A DNA stretch of 64,000 nucleotides from Meandrina meandrites (Eukaryota > Cnidaria > Anthozoa > Scleractinia > Meandrinidae), in assembly GCA_963693305.1 (NCBI GenBank), contig OY855903.1, positions 35,947,251 through 36,011,250 of the forward strand. The letters are read 5' to 3'. Positions 49,172 through 61,120 of this stretch are shown piece by piece. Below the pieces are notes generated by a model. It worked only from the letters and a program-made list of their open reading frames with translations. It was not told the DNA's origin and searched no databases. Made by a program: the position numbers and the translations under genes. Every line of letters starts with the position of its first letter. The stretch's first letter is position 1.

Positions 49172-52100
49172 ATGTCTATAAATTCGTCGAATATCTCCAA
49201 AGTAGATAATTTAGAAGTATGTTCCTTGAATGTTAGGGGATTATCTAATGAAGTGAAGAGAAGACAAACTTTTAACTGGCTAAAAAACAGAAAATATTGC
49301 ATTTACTTTCTGCAAGAAACTCACAGTTCAAAAGAAATGGAAACATTTTGGTTAGCTGAAGGGGGTTATACAGGTCTGTTCAGCAGCCTTTCAAGCTCTA
49401 GAGCAGGAGTTAGCATCCTGTTTAATAACAACTTTGCTTTTGAGATACTGAAATACCATTTAGATCCTGAGGGAAGATTCATTACAGTCGACATTAAAAC
49501 ACAAGACAAAATTGTTACCCTTCAGAATATCTATGCGCCTAATAATGATGATCGTGATTTCTTTAAAAACGTCTTTAACATTTTATCCACCTTCGAATGC
49601 GAACACATAGTGTTAGGAGGAGACTTTAACCTCGTACAAAACATATCAAAGGATAAGAAGGGAGGGAACCGTACCACTCACTTTAAATCACTAGAAGAAA
49701 TCGAAATGTTCAAAGAAAATATGGATCTGACTGACACTTGGCGTGATCTACACCCGAATGAACAACATTTTACGTGGAGAAGAAATAAGCCAGAAATCCA
49801 CTGTCGGTTAGACTTTTTTTTAATCAGCTCTAGTTTATCGACTGATGCACTTGAGGCGAATATTCTACCGGGATTTAAAACCAATCATTCTCTAATCACC
49901 TTATCCCTTTCCACTAACACAAACCACAGAGGGCCAGGTTTCTGGAAGTTGAATAGCCACTTTTTAAAGGATCTTGAATACATTAACCTCATCAAAGAAA
50001 CCATAAATGAGGTGTCCAATGAATACAAAGAGGACAAGACAGTAGACGCAATACTTTTATGGGATGTGATGAAAATGCAAATCAGAGCAAACTCAATTAA
50101 ATACGCAAAACAGCAAAAGGCAAAACAAAAACAAACTGAGAAAACCCTGGAGACTGAAATTTTAAAGCTTGAACAAAAGCTCGATGATAACATTACTGAT
50201 GACGAGAAGTGTGAAACCCGTGAGAAATTGGAGATTAAGAAACAAAGCCTAGAGCAAGTGATCAGCTACAAAACCGAAGGCTCTATTATAAGGTCTAAAA
50301 CGCGTTGGTATAATGAAGGGGAGAAAAATACAAAATATTTCTTTGGGTTGGAAAAAAGGCATTTCAACAGTAAAACAATACGAAATTTAAAAATCGATGA
50401 TAACACCGTCCTAAATACAGATCAAGAAATTCTAAATGAAGCGAGACGCTTTTACCAGACACTTTACACTTCAAACAACACCTCTCCACAGAATTTTATT
50501 GGTGAAGACCTATTTTTCCAACAAAACAATCAATGTAAAATAAATGACGACGAAAGACAACTTTGCGAAGGCTTGCTAACAGCTGCAGAATGTTTAGAAA
50601 GTCTAAAAACTATGGAAGCAAACAAGACCCCTGGGACAGATGGAATTCCGGCGGAATTCTATAAAGTTTTTTGGAATGACATCAAGTCCTTTTTCCTCGC
50701 CTCTGTTAACGCCTCCTATGCGAAAGGCCTCCTTTCTATATCACAGCGGCGAGGATTAATAACTTTAATTCCAAAAAAAGATAAATCTCTGTGCTATATT
50801 AAGAACTGGAGACCTATCTCGCTTCTGAACTGTGATGACAAAATCGCTGCAAAAGCAATCGCTTGTAGAATAAAAAAAGTCTTGCCTTCAGTGATAAATA
50901 GCGATCAAACAGGCTTTTTAAAAAATAGGTTTATTGGCGAAAATATAAGGCTGCTAAACAATATCATAAGCTATACAGATATCGAAAAACTTCCGGGACT
51001 TCTTCTCTTTATCGATTTCAAAAAAGCATTTGACACCCTTGAATGGACCTTCGTTGAAAAATCTCTGAAATATTATAACTTTGGAAATTCTCTTATTTCT
51101 TGGATAAAACTCTTTTATACTGACATCAGTAGCAGCATACAAAACAATGGTTGGACATCGGATTTCTTTAGTTTAAGTAGAGGCGTACGTCAAGGCTGTC
51201 CCCTGTCCCCTGTCCCCGTATCTTTTTATTTTATGTGCTGAAATTCTGGGGGTGGCAATAAGACGAGATAAACTAATCCATGGCATTCAAATTTCGGACA
51301 AGGAGTGTAAAGTCAGCCAATATGCCGATGATACTACGCTCATTTTGGACGGCACAAAACCCTCGTTAGAAAGATCCTTTTTGCTTCTCGATATTTTTGC
51401 CAAATTGTCAGGCCTGAAAGTTAATCTTGAGAAAACAGAGGCTCTCTGGATTGGGTCTTTTAAAAACCGAACGGATAAGCTAGCAATAAAACAAAATATC
51501 AAATGGACTTATCGGAAGGTTAAATCTCTGGGAGTATGGCTTTCGACCATTGAAGAAGAAGCTGCCACGCTAAATTACCAGGAAAAAAAGGAAGAAATCT
51601 CTAAAATCCTAAGTTGTTGGCAGTTAAGAAGATTAACATTGATAGGTAAAATAACTGTCATAAAAAGTTTAGCTGCATCTCAGCTTGTCTATGTCTTGTC
51701 GCCTTTACCCTCTTCGCAACCGTATCTAAAACAAATTCATCAAATTTTGTATAATTTTCTTTGGGATGGTAAAGGGGATAAAATTAAAAGGAGTGTGATG
51801 TTAAACGAATACAAAGACGGTGGACTAAAAATGTTAGATATCCAATCCTTCAATTGCGCTCTGAAAACCAAATGGGTACAGAAGTACCTCGATGACAGCA
51901 ACCATGCAAAATGGAAACTTTTTTTGACTATTTTATTAAGAAACATGACGGCAAATTACTTCTGACTGGTAACTTAAACCAAGCTGATGTAGCTGGTTTA
52001 AATATTCAAGATACTTTTACTAAAGAGGTAATCGAAATTTGGTCAAACCTAAATTATGAAGAAAACCCAACACACAGTGGAAATTCGCCGATTTGGTACA

Positions 52101-52936
52101 ATTCTCTCATAAGGATTGCAAACCAGCCCATCTTCTACCAAAATTGGTCCCGTGCGGGTGTTAATCAAGTCAAAGACCTTTTACATCATAAATCTAAGTT
52201 TTTAAAGTATAACGATTTTAAATCTCGTTATAAAGTTAAGACCACCTTTCTAATGTACTACGGTGTTGTGTCCGCCCTGACAAAATTGAAAAAGCCTCTT
52301 CAGGATCAAGTTACGATGAATTCCACAAATCAGCCAACTTGTGGTCAAAAGCTAACATCGTCTTCAAACATTTGAAAAGAAGCTTACCAACTAATCATTA
52401 AAAGAATCACTTCAACACCTACTATAAGCCAGAGAAAATGGATAACAGACTGTGAAAATTACCAAAGCTCGATAGAATGGGATAAATCGTATATTCTGCC
52501 CTTTTTTTGCACCAAAGAAACTAAACTTCAAACCTTCAAATTCAAACTCCTACACAGAAGAATTGCTACGAACAACTTCCTTTATAAAATAGGTGTTTCT
52601 CAAACGGACTCCTGTACCTTCTGTGAACGTGAATTTGTTCAAAAGTTTTGGCAAAACGTACAATACTGGTTGATACAGCATCAGGTTAAGCCGCAAGACT
52701 TCTCCTTGACCCTACCTACCTGCCTGGGATTAGTCGATGATATCGAGGATACACTTTTACATCATGCACTTCTAATTGGCAGATATCACATCTACTCCTC
52801 GAAAGTAAAGAAAACCCTGCTGAATTTACATGTATTTTCGCAAACGTTCTTAAACTGCCAAGAAATTGAAAAATGTTTTGCCTATAAGACGAAGTCTGTT
52901 AAGAGATACAACTCAAAATGGCACCGTTTCAAATGA
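49172..52936 (+). pseudogene. LINE 2 ORF2 (endonuclease, RT), three or more small frameshifts
   Basis: ATG at 49172. Endonuclease: CSLNVRGLSNEVKRRQ, FLQETHSSKEM, LQNIYAPNN, VLGGDFNLV, HCRLDFFLI and KTNHSLIT (expected SDH; Asp is Asn). RT: GLITLIPKKDKSLCYI, NWRPISLLN, DQTGFLKNRFIGENIR, FIDFKKAFDTLEW, RGVRQGCPLSP. A 7-bp triplication at 51196-51216 breaks the frame. Beyond it: LFILCAEILGVAI, QYADDTTLIL (YADD kept). Near 51920 one T seems lost. The C-terminal Cys-knuckle is cut short (CTFCERE then QKFWQNV). The encoded polyprotein would be about 1250 residues if frames were joined. Confidence 0.8.
51196..51216 (+). repeat. CTGTCCC triplication in the RT motif
   Basis: Three perfect 7-bp copies of CTGTCCC lie end to end. 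Two copies encode GCPLSPYL in frame with the downstream RT; the third copy shifts the frame. Confidence 0.9.
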
Positions 52937-53034
52937 ACTGTGACTTTAGTGTATTTGTTTTAATATAATCGTCTATCGCTACTAAATCTTCGTTTTAACT
53001 GCACTCTTCTTCCAAGACCTCTACATTAGGATTG

Positions 53035-53130
53035 CGGCCCCTCTCTTCTTTTTTCTCTCTCTCTCTCTTTTTGTTTGTTTGTTTGTTGTGTTTGTTGTGT
53101 TTGTTGTTGTTGTTGTTTTTTTTTTCCCCT
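53035..53130 (+). repeat. CT/TTTG/TTG microsatellite in LINE 2 3' UTR
   Basis: CTCTCTCTCTCT, then GTTTGTTTG and GTTGTTGTTG runs, and T runs around them. Low complexity in the 3' UTR of LINE 2. Confidence 0.8.
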
Positions 53131-54804
53131 TAGCCTTTTCAATTTCTGTTTCATTGTTTTCCTTTTTTTCTCTTCATCCTTACTTTTATTTTATTCGTGT
53201 ATTTAATGTGCATGTCCCTGTAATTAGTAATACAAGTAGTATAAGTACAGTATTGTAAGTCTAATTAATGTAAATGTAGTTTGCAAGTAGTTTCTGATTA
53301 ATGCCTTGTACGTAGTGTAAGTGCTGTATTGTAAGTAGTTAACTTAATGCATAGTAAATAGTGTAATTAGTGTATTGTAAATATGTGTCGCAGTGTTAAC
53401 AGCTCAATAAAAAAGAAATAAAAAAAACGGCTATATGAAAGTAAAGATTGAAATTGGTGTGCGTTATTTTTTTCAGCTCTCCGCAAATATTGCAGTAATC
53501 TGCTTTTGGAGTCCAATTATAACGTAGAAGATTTAGATTTGACCAAAGTTCCGGCTTTCTATAAAACTGTGTTAACTGTTTGGAAAGATCTGCACTCAAA
53601 AGCCCCATCTGATGCAGAAGAATATACAAGCGAAGTACTCTGGAACAATTGTTTTATCAAGATAGATGGGAGATCAATTTATTATGCATCGTGGCACGAA
53701 AAGAGCGTCACAACAATCGGTGACTCCCTCGATGAGAACAATAAGTTTCTAACCTATAAAAGCTTGCTAGACAAATTTGATATGTGGAGCAATTTTTTGA
53801 CATACATTGTACAATGGCGTTATAGCCGCAATTCCAAGGTCTTGGAAGGAATCTATTCAAAGGCGTTCCATTGCTCTTCAAAACGTTAAAACCACTAGAA
53901 ACAATCTCTCAGTTACAAATATCACCGCTAAGAAATCCCGAATTGTGCTCGCCAATGATGCTTTCATCCCTCCAAACGTAGAATTTAACCTCATTAACAT
54001 GCATCGAAATCCAACTCTTACTTACCATTCTAACTACAGAAAATAGTATAAGGTGATAAACAATATACTCCCCACTAACGATATACTTTATAAAATGAAA
54101 ATTAAGCCAGATCCAATGTGCAAATATTGTGACTCTACTCGAGAAACCTTAACGCATATGTTATTTGAATGCCCCAAAGTAAAGCAATTTTGGCTAAAAG
54201 TTATCGACTGGTGGAATAAGAAAAGAGCCGATGACGTAACCGTAACTTCGAGTGATATCTTGTGTGGCTACAAACCTGAATCTACTTCTACTTACACCTT
54301 TAACCACTTTCTTTTGATAGCAAAATTTTTCATCTTTCAAGCTAAACAAGGGAATCACCCCCCGTCTTTTGAGGCCTTCTATATCTTCCTCAATGATAAA
54401 ATTTGCAGTGAAAAAGAAATCGCTATGAGAAACAACAAGCTTATGAAATATACATCAAAATGGACAACACTTTGTGTATAATTATATATTCTGAGCATGT
54501 CAACTTGCCCACGTCTGCTTCATCCCTTCTCTTCTATATTTCATAACCTATTTGTTGTCTTTTTCGCTTCAGTGTTTTTTTTCTGTTTCGCTTTAACTCG
54601 CTTTCGTGGTCTCTGGGATTTTTTTTACTTACAATATAGGAGAGTAATATCAACAATTAGTTAATTTAAAATTTAGTGTAATGTTGTTAATTAGCTCTGA
54701 AAAATATTTATCCCATTGTACTGTATGTATTATATTGTAGGGTAAATTTCGTTCTGTATATTGTTGTCATGTTTAAATGCCAAATAAAGTGAACAAAAAA
54801 AAAC

Positions 54805-56215
54805 TAATGAATTGTTATTTTAATTCAGTCCTTTATTGTAAGTGCTGTGGGAAATGATGAAACAACAGAAGAAATATCATTACAGTAATCTATTTTTACA
54901 ACCCTCTTATTTGGGAACTTTTCTTTTAATTATTTTCTTTGTTAACCAGATTGCAGCAAATAAACTGAATGGGCTAAAAATGCCTGAACTAACCACATTT
55001 ATTATACAATGTAAAAGACGACTCAAATTAAAGGGTGGGTGCTGCTCAATCATACCAATGGAAAATGTTCTCTTTATGTTATATTTGATTACCTGTAGTT
55101 TTTAATAGTATATCAAAGGGGCTATGTCTCACAATTTTAAGGGATTTTGGCACTGACCAAGAATTATAGAAAAATCATAGAATTATATAATTAACTGAGA
55201 TATCAAAATAACGACTTCAAACTGTAGAATAACCCAAAAGAAACAATGAAAGGCCAAAAAGGGGCATGGATTGAAATGGATCGCATTCAGGTAAACTTGA
55301 TCTCTAATTAACGAAAATAAAGAGACCTAGCCCCTGTAAGTAGTCATCTAAGAAGGGCAATAAAGATTACGTTTGTGTGTACTTATTTGGAAGGTGTAAG
55401 ATTCAAGTTGAACTCATCTGAAAAATATAAAGTAGAAATAAAACTGAGAAAAAAAACATAGAACAGTACTGCAACGAATGAGACTAAACCGAGCTTGATT
55501 ACACTCCCCCCCCCCCCCCCCAAAAAAAAAAAGAAAACAAACACACACCCTACATCATCTCGGAAAATGCCATGACTAGACCGAGCTCGGAAACATACTT
55601 TTCATCAAGCTCGCGTTTAATTAATATTCTTTTGAGCTTGATACTTTCTGACCGACCTCAATCCCTGTCAAACCAAGTATGATTGACCGAGGTAGATCAG
55701 TCATTGAGGTTCGTTCTGGTAAACAAGCTAGACAGAGACATATCGAGCTTGGTTACTCAAAAACAAATATTGATCCAAAAGTATTCTTACATGGCAGTTT
55801 ATTTCAGTTTACATTAGAGAACCACAAAAAGTTGAAGAATCATTTCACATGTCAAAAAGAAATAAATTTCAAGATCTACCGGATATTTTCACTTGGACTG
55901 ATCAGAGGAATCGAAAATAGTGGCTTGTTTATCTGTGTGCCACGCATCAATGGCCGTTCGACATACTCATCTGCTCTCCTCTCCTCTGGCATGTGAGAGT
56001 AAAACAATGTACGCAGCACGGAAAAATTGCAGTTGGCCGAAAAATATTGAGATAAAGTCAGAAAAACGTAAAATCAAATGTACAAGCCAGTGCTTTAAAT
56101 ACTTTAAAACCCAAATAAAAATGTCAAAAATTTGAGATCTAGAAGCCTACATCAATCACTCATTTCATTTCTGTTCTATATATTTTTTTATTTTTGGATA
56201 TTTTGGCCAACTGGA
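54805..56215. other. Gap between LINE 1 and the composite element
   Basis: AT-rich DNA with no supported gene. Contains a homopolymer block at about 55506-55531 (16-17 C, then 10 A). It also has several AGCTT/GAGCTTG inverted words around 55480-55750. The open frame 54842-55105 has no motif. Confidence 0.45.
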
Positions 56216-57079
56216 ATATTCCCATGCTGCAAAAAAATGCATGCAGTGCAGGCTAGACAAGTATGCCAAATTGCCCATCCTGCTACAGAAAAAGAATACA
56301 AAAAGGCCCTTGCTGCTTAAGAGGAATGGGAGGTGTGGAAAAGTCCAGAGATAAAAGCTGCTCAACTTTGGTTTCACAACACTTGCATATGGGAACACAA
56401 GGTTTATTCCACATGCACTTTGACCGGAGGTATCAAGAGCTTAGATCCTCCCTGCTTAGAGGAAGCGATATCACATGGCGAACATCCATTCACTTGTTCA
56501 AACTGTGCCAGACAAGAGAGAGACTTGAAGAATACTCTTCAGCACCGACGCAGTGGAAGTCTCAAGGATACCAAGAACCAAATAGGACTGAGCGGTTCAA
56601 CAAACGGTACGCCAGAAAAGGCGAAGTAGACGACGCCCTCGAGAAAGCAGAATTTCAACGTCATTCTGCACAAAAACAAGTTAAGGAAATGGCCAAGGTG
56701 AAACTTGCCTCAAGAGAGATTGAGGACTGTTTGCTGGACTCTTGTATCGCGGGAGACGAGCAAAAACTCATCATCGACCTGCTTCGCTTGTTAAAATCCG
56801 GTGCGACAAAGAGAAAGCCAGTGCAAATTCTTGTTTGGCAAAACTTAGTGTCCAAGCTACTTAAGAACAATAATCATCACTACGCTTCCATAATCAAAGA
56901 TCTGAGTGCGCTGTTTAAGAACGAGCTGGGTCCAACCAATTACTCGCTTTTAGCGGAAGCCTTTGGCTTAGCACGGGCAACAACGGCAGCAAAACATGGC
57001 TCTGAAATTTGTTCCTGGCATCAACAATCAAGCCCTTGAAAGAGCTGCCAATCTATTTGAGAAATCGCCCATAAACTAA

Positions 57080-58963
57080 GCAAGTGATGGAGCACAAGCA
57101 CTTAGATTTTTAGAAGCACGAAAGAACGCCAATGGAGAGGTCATACTGGTTGGTCAGGGGTGGGATCCGAATGTTCAACGTTGGCATCTTCAAGAAGTTC
57201 CAATCCCCAGAAAAGATGTTAAGAAAGGCGACAAGGATGACTTCACAGCACTCAAACGGTACATTGACAAAGTTATTGAAAATGACTCCCTTGCCAAGAT
57301 AGTATTGATTCATGATCTTAACTGCCTAACTTCCATGGAGCAACCCTCCATCATTTACTGTTTGTGGCCAACGATAGACAAGGGATATACCGGCAAGCAC
57401 CTTCTGAACTATTGGCAAGAGTTACGGAGATTGTGCTACTACAACGAGATGGGGGAAGTTCGAGAAGAGCCAATCCACCTATTGGGCTACTCCACTGACT
57501 CCGCTGGGTTCTCACTATCAGCGGCTGTTCATCTGATGACCCCGCGTGCAGAAGATATTGCCAATGGTATTCGTTATCTTGGACTCAGTGTTGAAGACGA
57601 GAAGTTTCTAGCTCCTTACTACTGGTTTCTTCCCGCAATCTGTCATCTTGATAATGATCACGAGCAGAGGCTGTGTCTTAAGAATTTAAAATACGAGACA
57701 AGGCAGCTAACGTTTTGGAAAGAAGAAGGCTGTATCACCCGCATGGCTTCAATTCAACATTTAAAAGATCTCAGACAGCGATGCCAAGAGAAAGGGTTGG
57801 ATTCTGGTCTCAAAGCAACCGACCTTATTCTGATCTATTTTTGTGATCAAAACTCTGATGCCTGTGAAGGCCTATTCACAGAACGGATTGCCGATCATCT
57901 GGACACCCATGTGCCTGGCTCCCAGGGGATGAGCCTCTATATCCGCTCCGTGTTTCACTTGATTGAACCCATCAGGAAACCCGATTTTGGTTCGCAGTCT
58001 GATGTTCAACAGTCTGTTTCTTGTGGCATAACTAAATTGCGTTTGTGGAGAAAGGTCGTCAAACTTCAAAAACTACTCCTCCATTCGAAACCTGGCGCCA
58101 AGAAGACACCAGCAAACAGGGGAAATTTTGTTACCCGGGGATGTTATCTAACGGCTGAAATCTTATTTGCTGCTGCCACCTTACATCAACTTGCGATGTT
58201 TCTTCACTTTCCCAACGAAGCCAAAGCATGGGCATCACCTTACAACTCGGGAACGAAGACAACAGAGAGGATAATCAGTGAATTGCAAGGGAAAACAATG
58301 GAACTGAAGTCTCTAGATTCACAGACAACTTTTGGAGACATGCTTGACAGGAGTGCGAAGGTGCAGTTCAATTTAAATGCCAAGAGAAGAATTGCAGCAG
58401 CTGGCATAAACGTGAAATCGTCTTCAAAAAGGAAGCGACGGGCTTTCGCATTTAAGCCTTGTGAGCGACCAAGAGAATCAGCACGTCTCCATGAGGTCAC
58501 ATCATACACTGATTTCAGAAACATGCAAAAAGAAGCGCACCGTAGAGGGGTGACAGATGGGCAAGACCTCTTTGGAAAATACACGCCGCGATCGTGTGTT
58601 GACCTGCTTAAGGAGAATGACAGTTGGGACATGCCATACAAATTTAACCATCCAAGTGACTTGCAGATGTGTGATGGAGAACTTCCTGCGAATTACAACA
58701 AACTTGATTTAGATGTAAGTGCAGGATCTCTCGTTAAAAACATTGAACTTGAATTATTGAAGGATCAAGATGAAGACGAGCATAACACAGCCTCAGACGA
58801 TGCTCCACGTGAACTAGAGCAGGAAGACCTGGAGCAAGAATTAGAAGAAAATTCCAAAGGAGGAAAATGGATGATCACAAAGTTGGAGCAGGGAAATTTG
58901 AGCAACATCCATATAAGTCAAGCAATTAAAATTTTACTGTCAAGAGAGTATATTGCAAGATCG
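57080..58963 (+). pseudogene. Transposase-like domain of the composite element
   Basis: A 628-codon frame with no recognised Pfam name that I recall. Candidate acidic active-site blocks: HLLGYSTDSAGFSLSAAV (Asp of STDSAG), LIYFCDQNSDACEG with ERIADHLDTH (Asp), and SGTKTTERIISELQGKT (Glu). Between them: APYYWFLPAICHLDNDHE and VFHLIEPIRKP. It ends in a basic block (SSSKRKRRAFAFKPC) and a Glu-rich tail. The D...D...E spacing and partners suggest an RNase-H-fold transposase, but that is inference. The preceding frame segment opens at 57080, right after a TAA. Confidence 0.45.
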
Positions 58964-58966
58964 TGA

Positions 58967-59560
58967 CAGAAGCGACACTGGGCTGCCAAGTTTTTACCGG
59001 GTAAAGAACCCCTTAATCCCGAGCACGATATATTAATTTTTGGAAATGTTGCTGTGAAGAGAATTAAAGAAGGAGTTAACACCTTTTTAATAGCACGCGT
59101 GGAACGAATTGAGTCAATCAAAGATGGAGCAGAGGTAATGAGCTTTAAGCTAAAAGACAATCCACCATTGCGATTAAGATGTGCCTTGTATATTCGAGTT
59201 ACGTGTGATGACGCTCATGACGAATACCAAGTGGGAGATGAAATAGTTTTGATGCTAAAGAGATTAGGCTATGTTCCATTTGATGAAAACATGGATGGCC
59301 AAGACGAAGCTGCCGAAATACCTCCTCGTGATGAGGAAGTTGAAGAAGGATTTTACGAAGTGGAAGAAGTGTTAGGACGAAGGCTTCGTAAAGACATGTC
59401 TTATGAATTTCAAGTCAGATTTAAGGGTTACGGACCAGAAGACGATATGTGGTTGCCAGCTTCGTCATTTAACAGGACAGTATCTTTTCAGACAACATCT
59501 TGTTTCGGTCGAAACAGAAAGCACAAGACAAGCAAAGGCAGTTCAGCCCAGATAGAGCCT
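58967..59560 (+). pseudogene. Chromodomain segment of the composite element
   Basis: After the TGA the same frame reads QKRHWAAKFLPGKEPLNPEH, a beta-rich block (VMSFKLKDNPPLRLRCAL), then FYEVEEVLGRRLRKDMSYEF and VRFKGYGPEDDMWLPASSF. The latter is a chromodomain: aromatic cage residues Tyr and Trp, with the usual W-P motif. Chromodomains bind methylated histone tails, and several transposases use them for targeting. The sequence shifts frame near 59560-59800. Confidence 0.75.
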
Positions 59561-59799
59561 CCAACGAAAAAGCCACCTTGGCATGAGCCAACACAGGAAA
59601 AAATGAAGAAAAGGCAAGATAGCAAGCCAAAGATTGCAAGGGCAAAAAGCTTGCTCACAATGCAGCCCAGGTCGAAGATCCTCCAAAGGAAAAGCTGCCT
59701 GAACCACAACATGGAAAGAAATCCAAAAAGCCTGGCAGAGATGCCAGAGGTAAGAACCAAGCACACAACGATACTCCAATGGAAAAGCAGCCTAAGTTA

Positions 59800-60667
59800 C
59801 AACACACAAAGACGCCAAGCAAGCAACATGCCAAGGCTATCAGAAATGAAAAGGAGGAAAAGCTTGTCAAGAATAGTTCATCAAAACGCAAGCGACAGAA
59901 GGCGCTACCAAAGAAAAATAAGGAGAAGAAGAGGGAAAACTTGACAAAGGGGAAAGGCTTCCGCCGAAGTCTTCCAGATTCAGAGGGCGGCAAGATCAGC
60001 GAAAGTGAAGCATTGGACAAAACCCCCGAACATGTAGTCACCCTCTCTAGCGACGAAGAGTACAGAGAGTTAACGAAAACGCCAACCTTTAGCTATGATG
60101 TGAGGTATTGGACTATGGAGGACCTCGGGCGCCGAGATGACAACTTCGCAACTGCTTGTAGGCAATTGGCTAAGGCAGAACTTCCATCAGTTGACGAAGG
60201 TATTCAAAATTTCAGAATCAAATCCTTTACAAGTGAGAACAACGTAAAGCCTCGAGATCCTCTTGCCGTGGATAGAGTGCCTCCAATGTCTGTGCTGGAC
60301 CTATCTATGAAGGCACTTTGTGAAATCGTCAACAAAAAGACAAGAGAGAGACGACATGACTACTTCGTGGAATATCCACAGTGTGGTTGTTTCACACTAG
60401 AAGGACTACGAATCCTCAGCAGATACAACACGATACGGAATGTGGCTACACAAGATCTGAAGAATTAAGGTGGATGGCAACAGCCTTTGAAGCAATACCG
60501 GAGATGGACAGGGCGCTGGTAGCTGAAGCCTTGCTTGACCAGTGGAATACGAGTGGCAACATGCTGGTGGATTTTACAGGCTACAAGATAAATTCACAGG
60601 ATTTGTCCATTTTGTGCTGCGAACGGTATCTAAATGATGAAGTAATGAACTTGCTTATTATTAAGTA
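59800..60667 (+). pseudogene. Ulp1 protease, N-terminal part
   Basis: A Lys/Ser/Pro-rich linker (GKGFRRSLPDSEGG, TLSSDEEYREL) leads to RYWTMEDLGRRDDNFAT, a GCFTLEGLRIL block, then DFTGYKINSQDLSILCCERY and LNDEVMNLLIIKYC. This last motif is the start of C48-type Ulp1 proteases (ERYLND). The frame changes near 60440, and the domain breaks off at 60668 where the LINE fragment starts. Confidence 0.6.
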
Positions 60668-61118
60668 CTGTGCAATACAATACAATACAATACAAATTTT
60701 ATTTACCCATCCCTGATGAGGCTTTTCAGAGTTAAATAAATACATATACTTAAACCTATAAATACATATTATAAATATACTATGAATATAATAAAAATTA
60801 AAGTTAATTAACGTAAGAATTCCATTAAAAGTAGACGCTTCAAGGATTGTTTAAATTCTCTCTGAGATTGGCAGAGTTTAAGTTTGGGTGTCAGAGAGTT
60901 CCAAAGACTAACAACCTGATAATAAAAGGTTTTCTGTCCACTGGCAGATCTGAATAGTGGGATATCAAGAGCTTGTGCGTTTCTAGTAGAGCGTTTAATG
61001 AACTGCTCAGTCAAGTAACCTGGGGCACTCCCTGTCATGCACTTAAAGCACATGATTGCTTGACGATAGTAAAGTTGGTCTCTGACTGGAAGCCATTGTA
61101 AACGCTTCAGTATCGGTG
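60668..61118 (-). mobile_element. CR1/L2-like LINE 3' fragment with (TTGTA)n tail
   Basis: On the minus strand: ITPILKRLQWLPVRDQLYYRQ, AIMCFKCMTGSAPGYL, IPLFRSASGQKTFYY, VVSLWNSLTPKLKLC and FKQSLKRLLLMEFLR then stop, followed by a 3' UTR and a tail TTGTATTGTATTGTATTG near 60672-60690. Only the last about 110 codons exist, so it is 5'-truncated. It is inserted in the Ulp1 protease of the composite element, opposite in orientation. No target-site duplication is clear. Confidence 0.8.
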
Positions 61119-61120
61119 TA

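Larger units (their letters stand above)
47999..53423 (+). mobile_element. L1/Tx1-like LINE 2, full length, nested in LINE 1
   Basis: A 5.4-kb element runs from GGAGACGCACGTGACCAGCA to a tail CTCAATAAAAAAGAAATAAA. ORF1 is 48083-48913 and ORF2 starts at 49172. The 3' UTR (about 52940-53423) holds CT-, TTTG- and TTG-rich runs. The duplication AAAACGGCTATATGA flanks it, and joining 47998 to 53439 restores LINE 1 ORF2 (the RLYE region). The body is complete but ORF2 has small frameshifts. Confidence 0.9.
45400..54481 (+). pseudogene. LINE 1 ORF2 (endonuclease, RT), split and decayed
   Basis: Endonuclease: SCISLNIRGLNKSIKCRK, LQETYSNPNIE, VNIYSPNDQNT. A TAA at 45775 follows (CAA to TAA), then MMFYENLL, GGSFNCAL (expected GGDFN; Asp is Ser), RLDYWL and SDHSPIF. 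RT: GVISLLPKKNKDPLYF, NWRPVSLLN, DQTGYIKNRLIGENIR, FIDFEKAFDSL, RGVRQGCPVSG. About 37 residues before NGYTT and the YADD block are missing. After LINE 2 the C-terminus resumes at 53439 (WKDLHSKAP, CKYCDSTRETLTHMLFECP, the Cys-Cys-His-Cys knuckle) with frame breaks and a stop at 54479. Confidence 0.75.
44384..54804 (+). mobile_element. L1/Tx1-like LINE 1, split by LINE 2
   Basis: Parts 44384-47998 and 53439-54804 make one element: ORF1, ORF2 and a 3' UTR ending AATAAAGTGAACAAAAAAAAA. Shared style with LINE 2 (QETYSNP, GCPVSG, LLPKKNKDPLYF) places both in the L1/Tx1 lineage. It carries a MITE at 46314-46487, lacks two RT segments including the YADD box, and has stops at 45775-45777 and 46138-46140. 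It is a dead element. Its own 5' end lies against the OB-fold fragment. Confidence 0.8.

Noticed and set aside
53396..53629. 77-codon minus-strand frame
   Set aside because: Lies across the LINE 2 tail junction and complements LINE 1 ORF2.
55506..55531. Poly-C/poly-A as a biological signal
   Set aside because: Homopolymers this long are often assembly or sequencing artefacts; no gene depends on them.
59488..60041. Long minus-strand frames opposite the chromodomain region
   Set aside because: Phe/Leu/Ser-rich complement of the Lys-rich linker; not membrane proteins.
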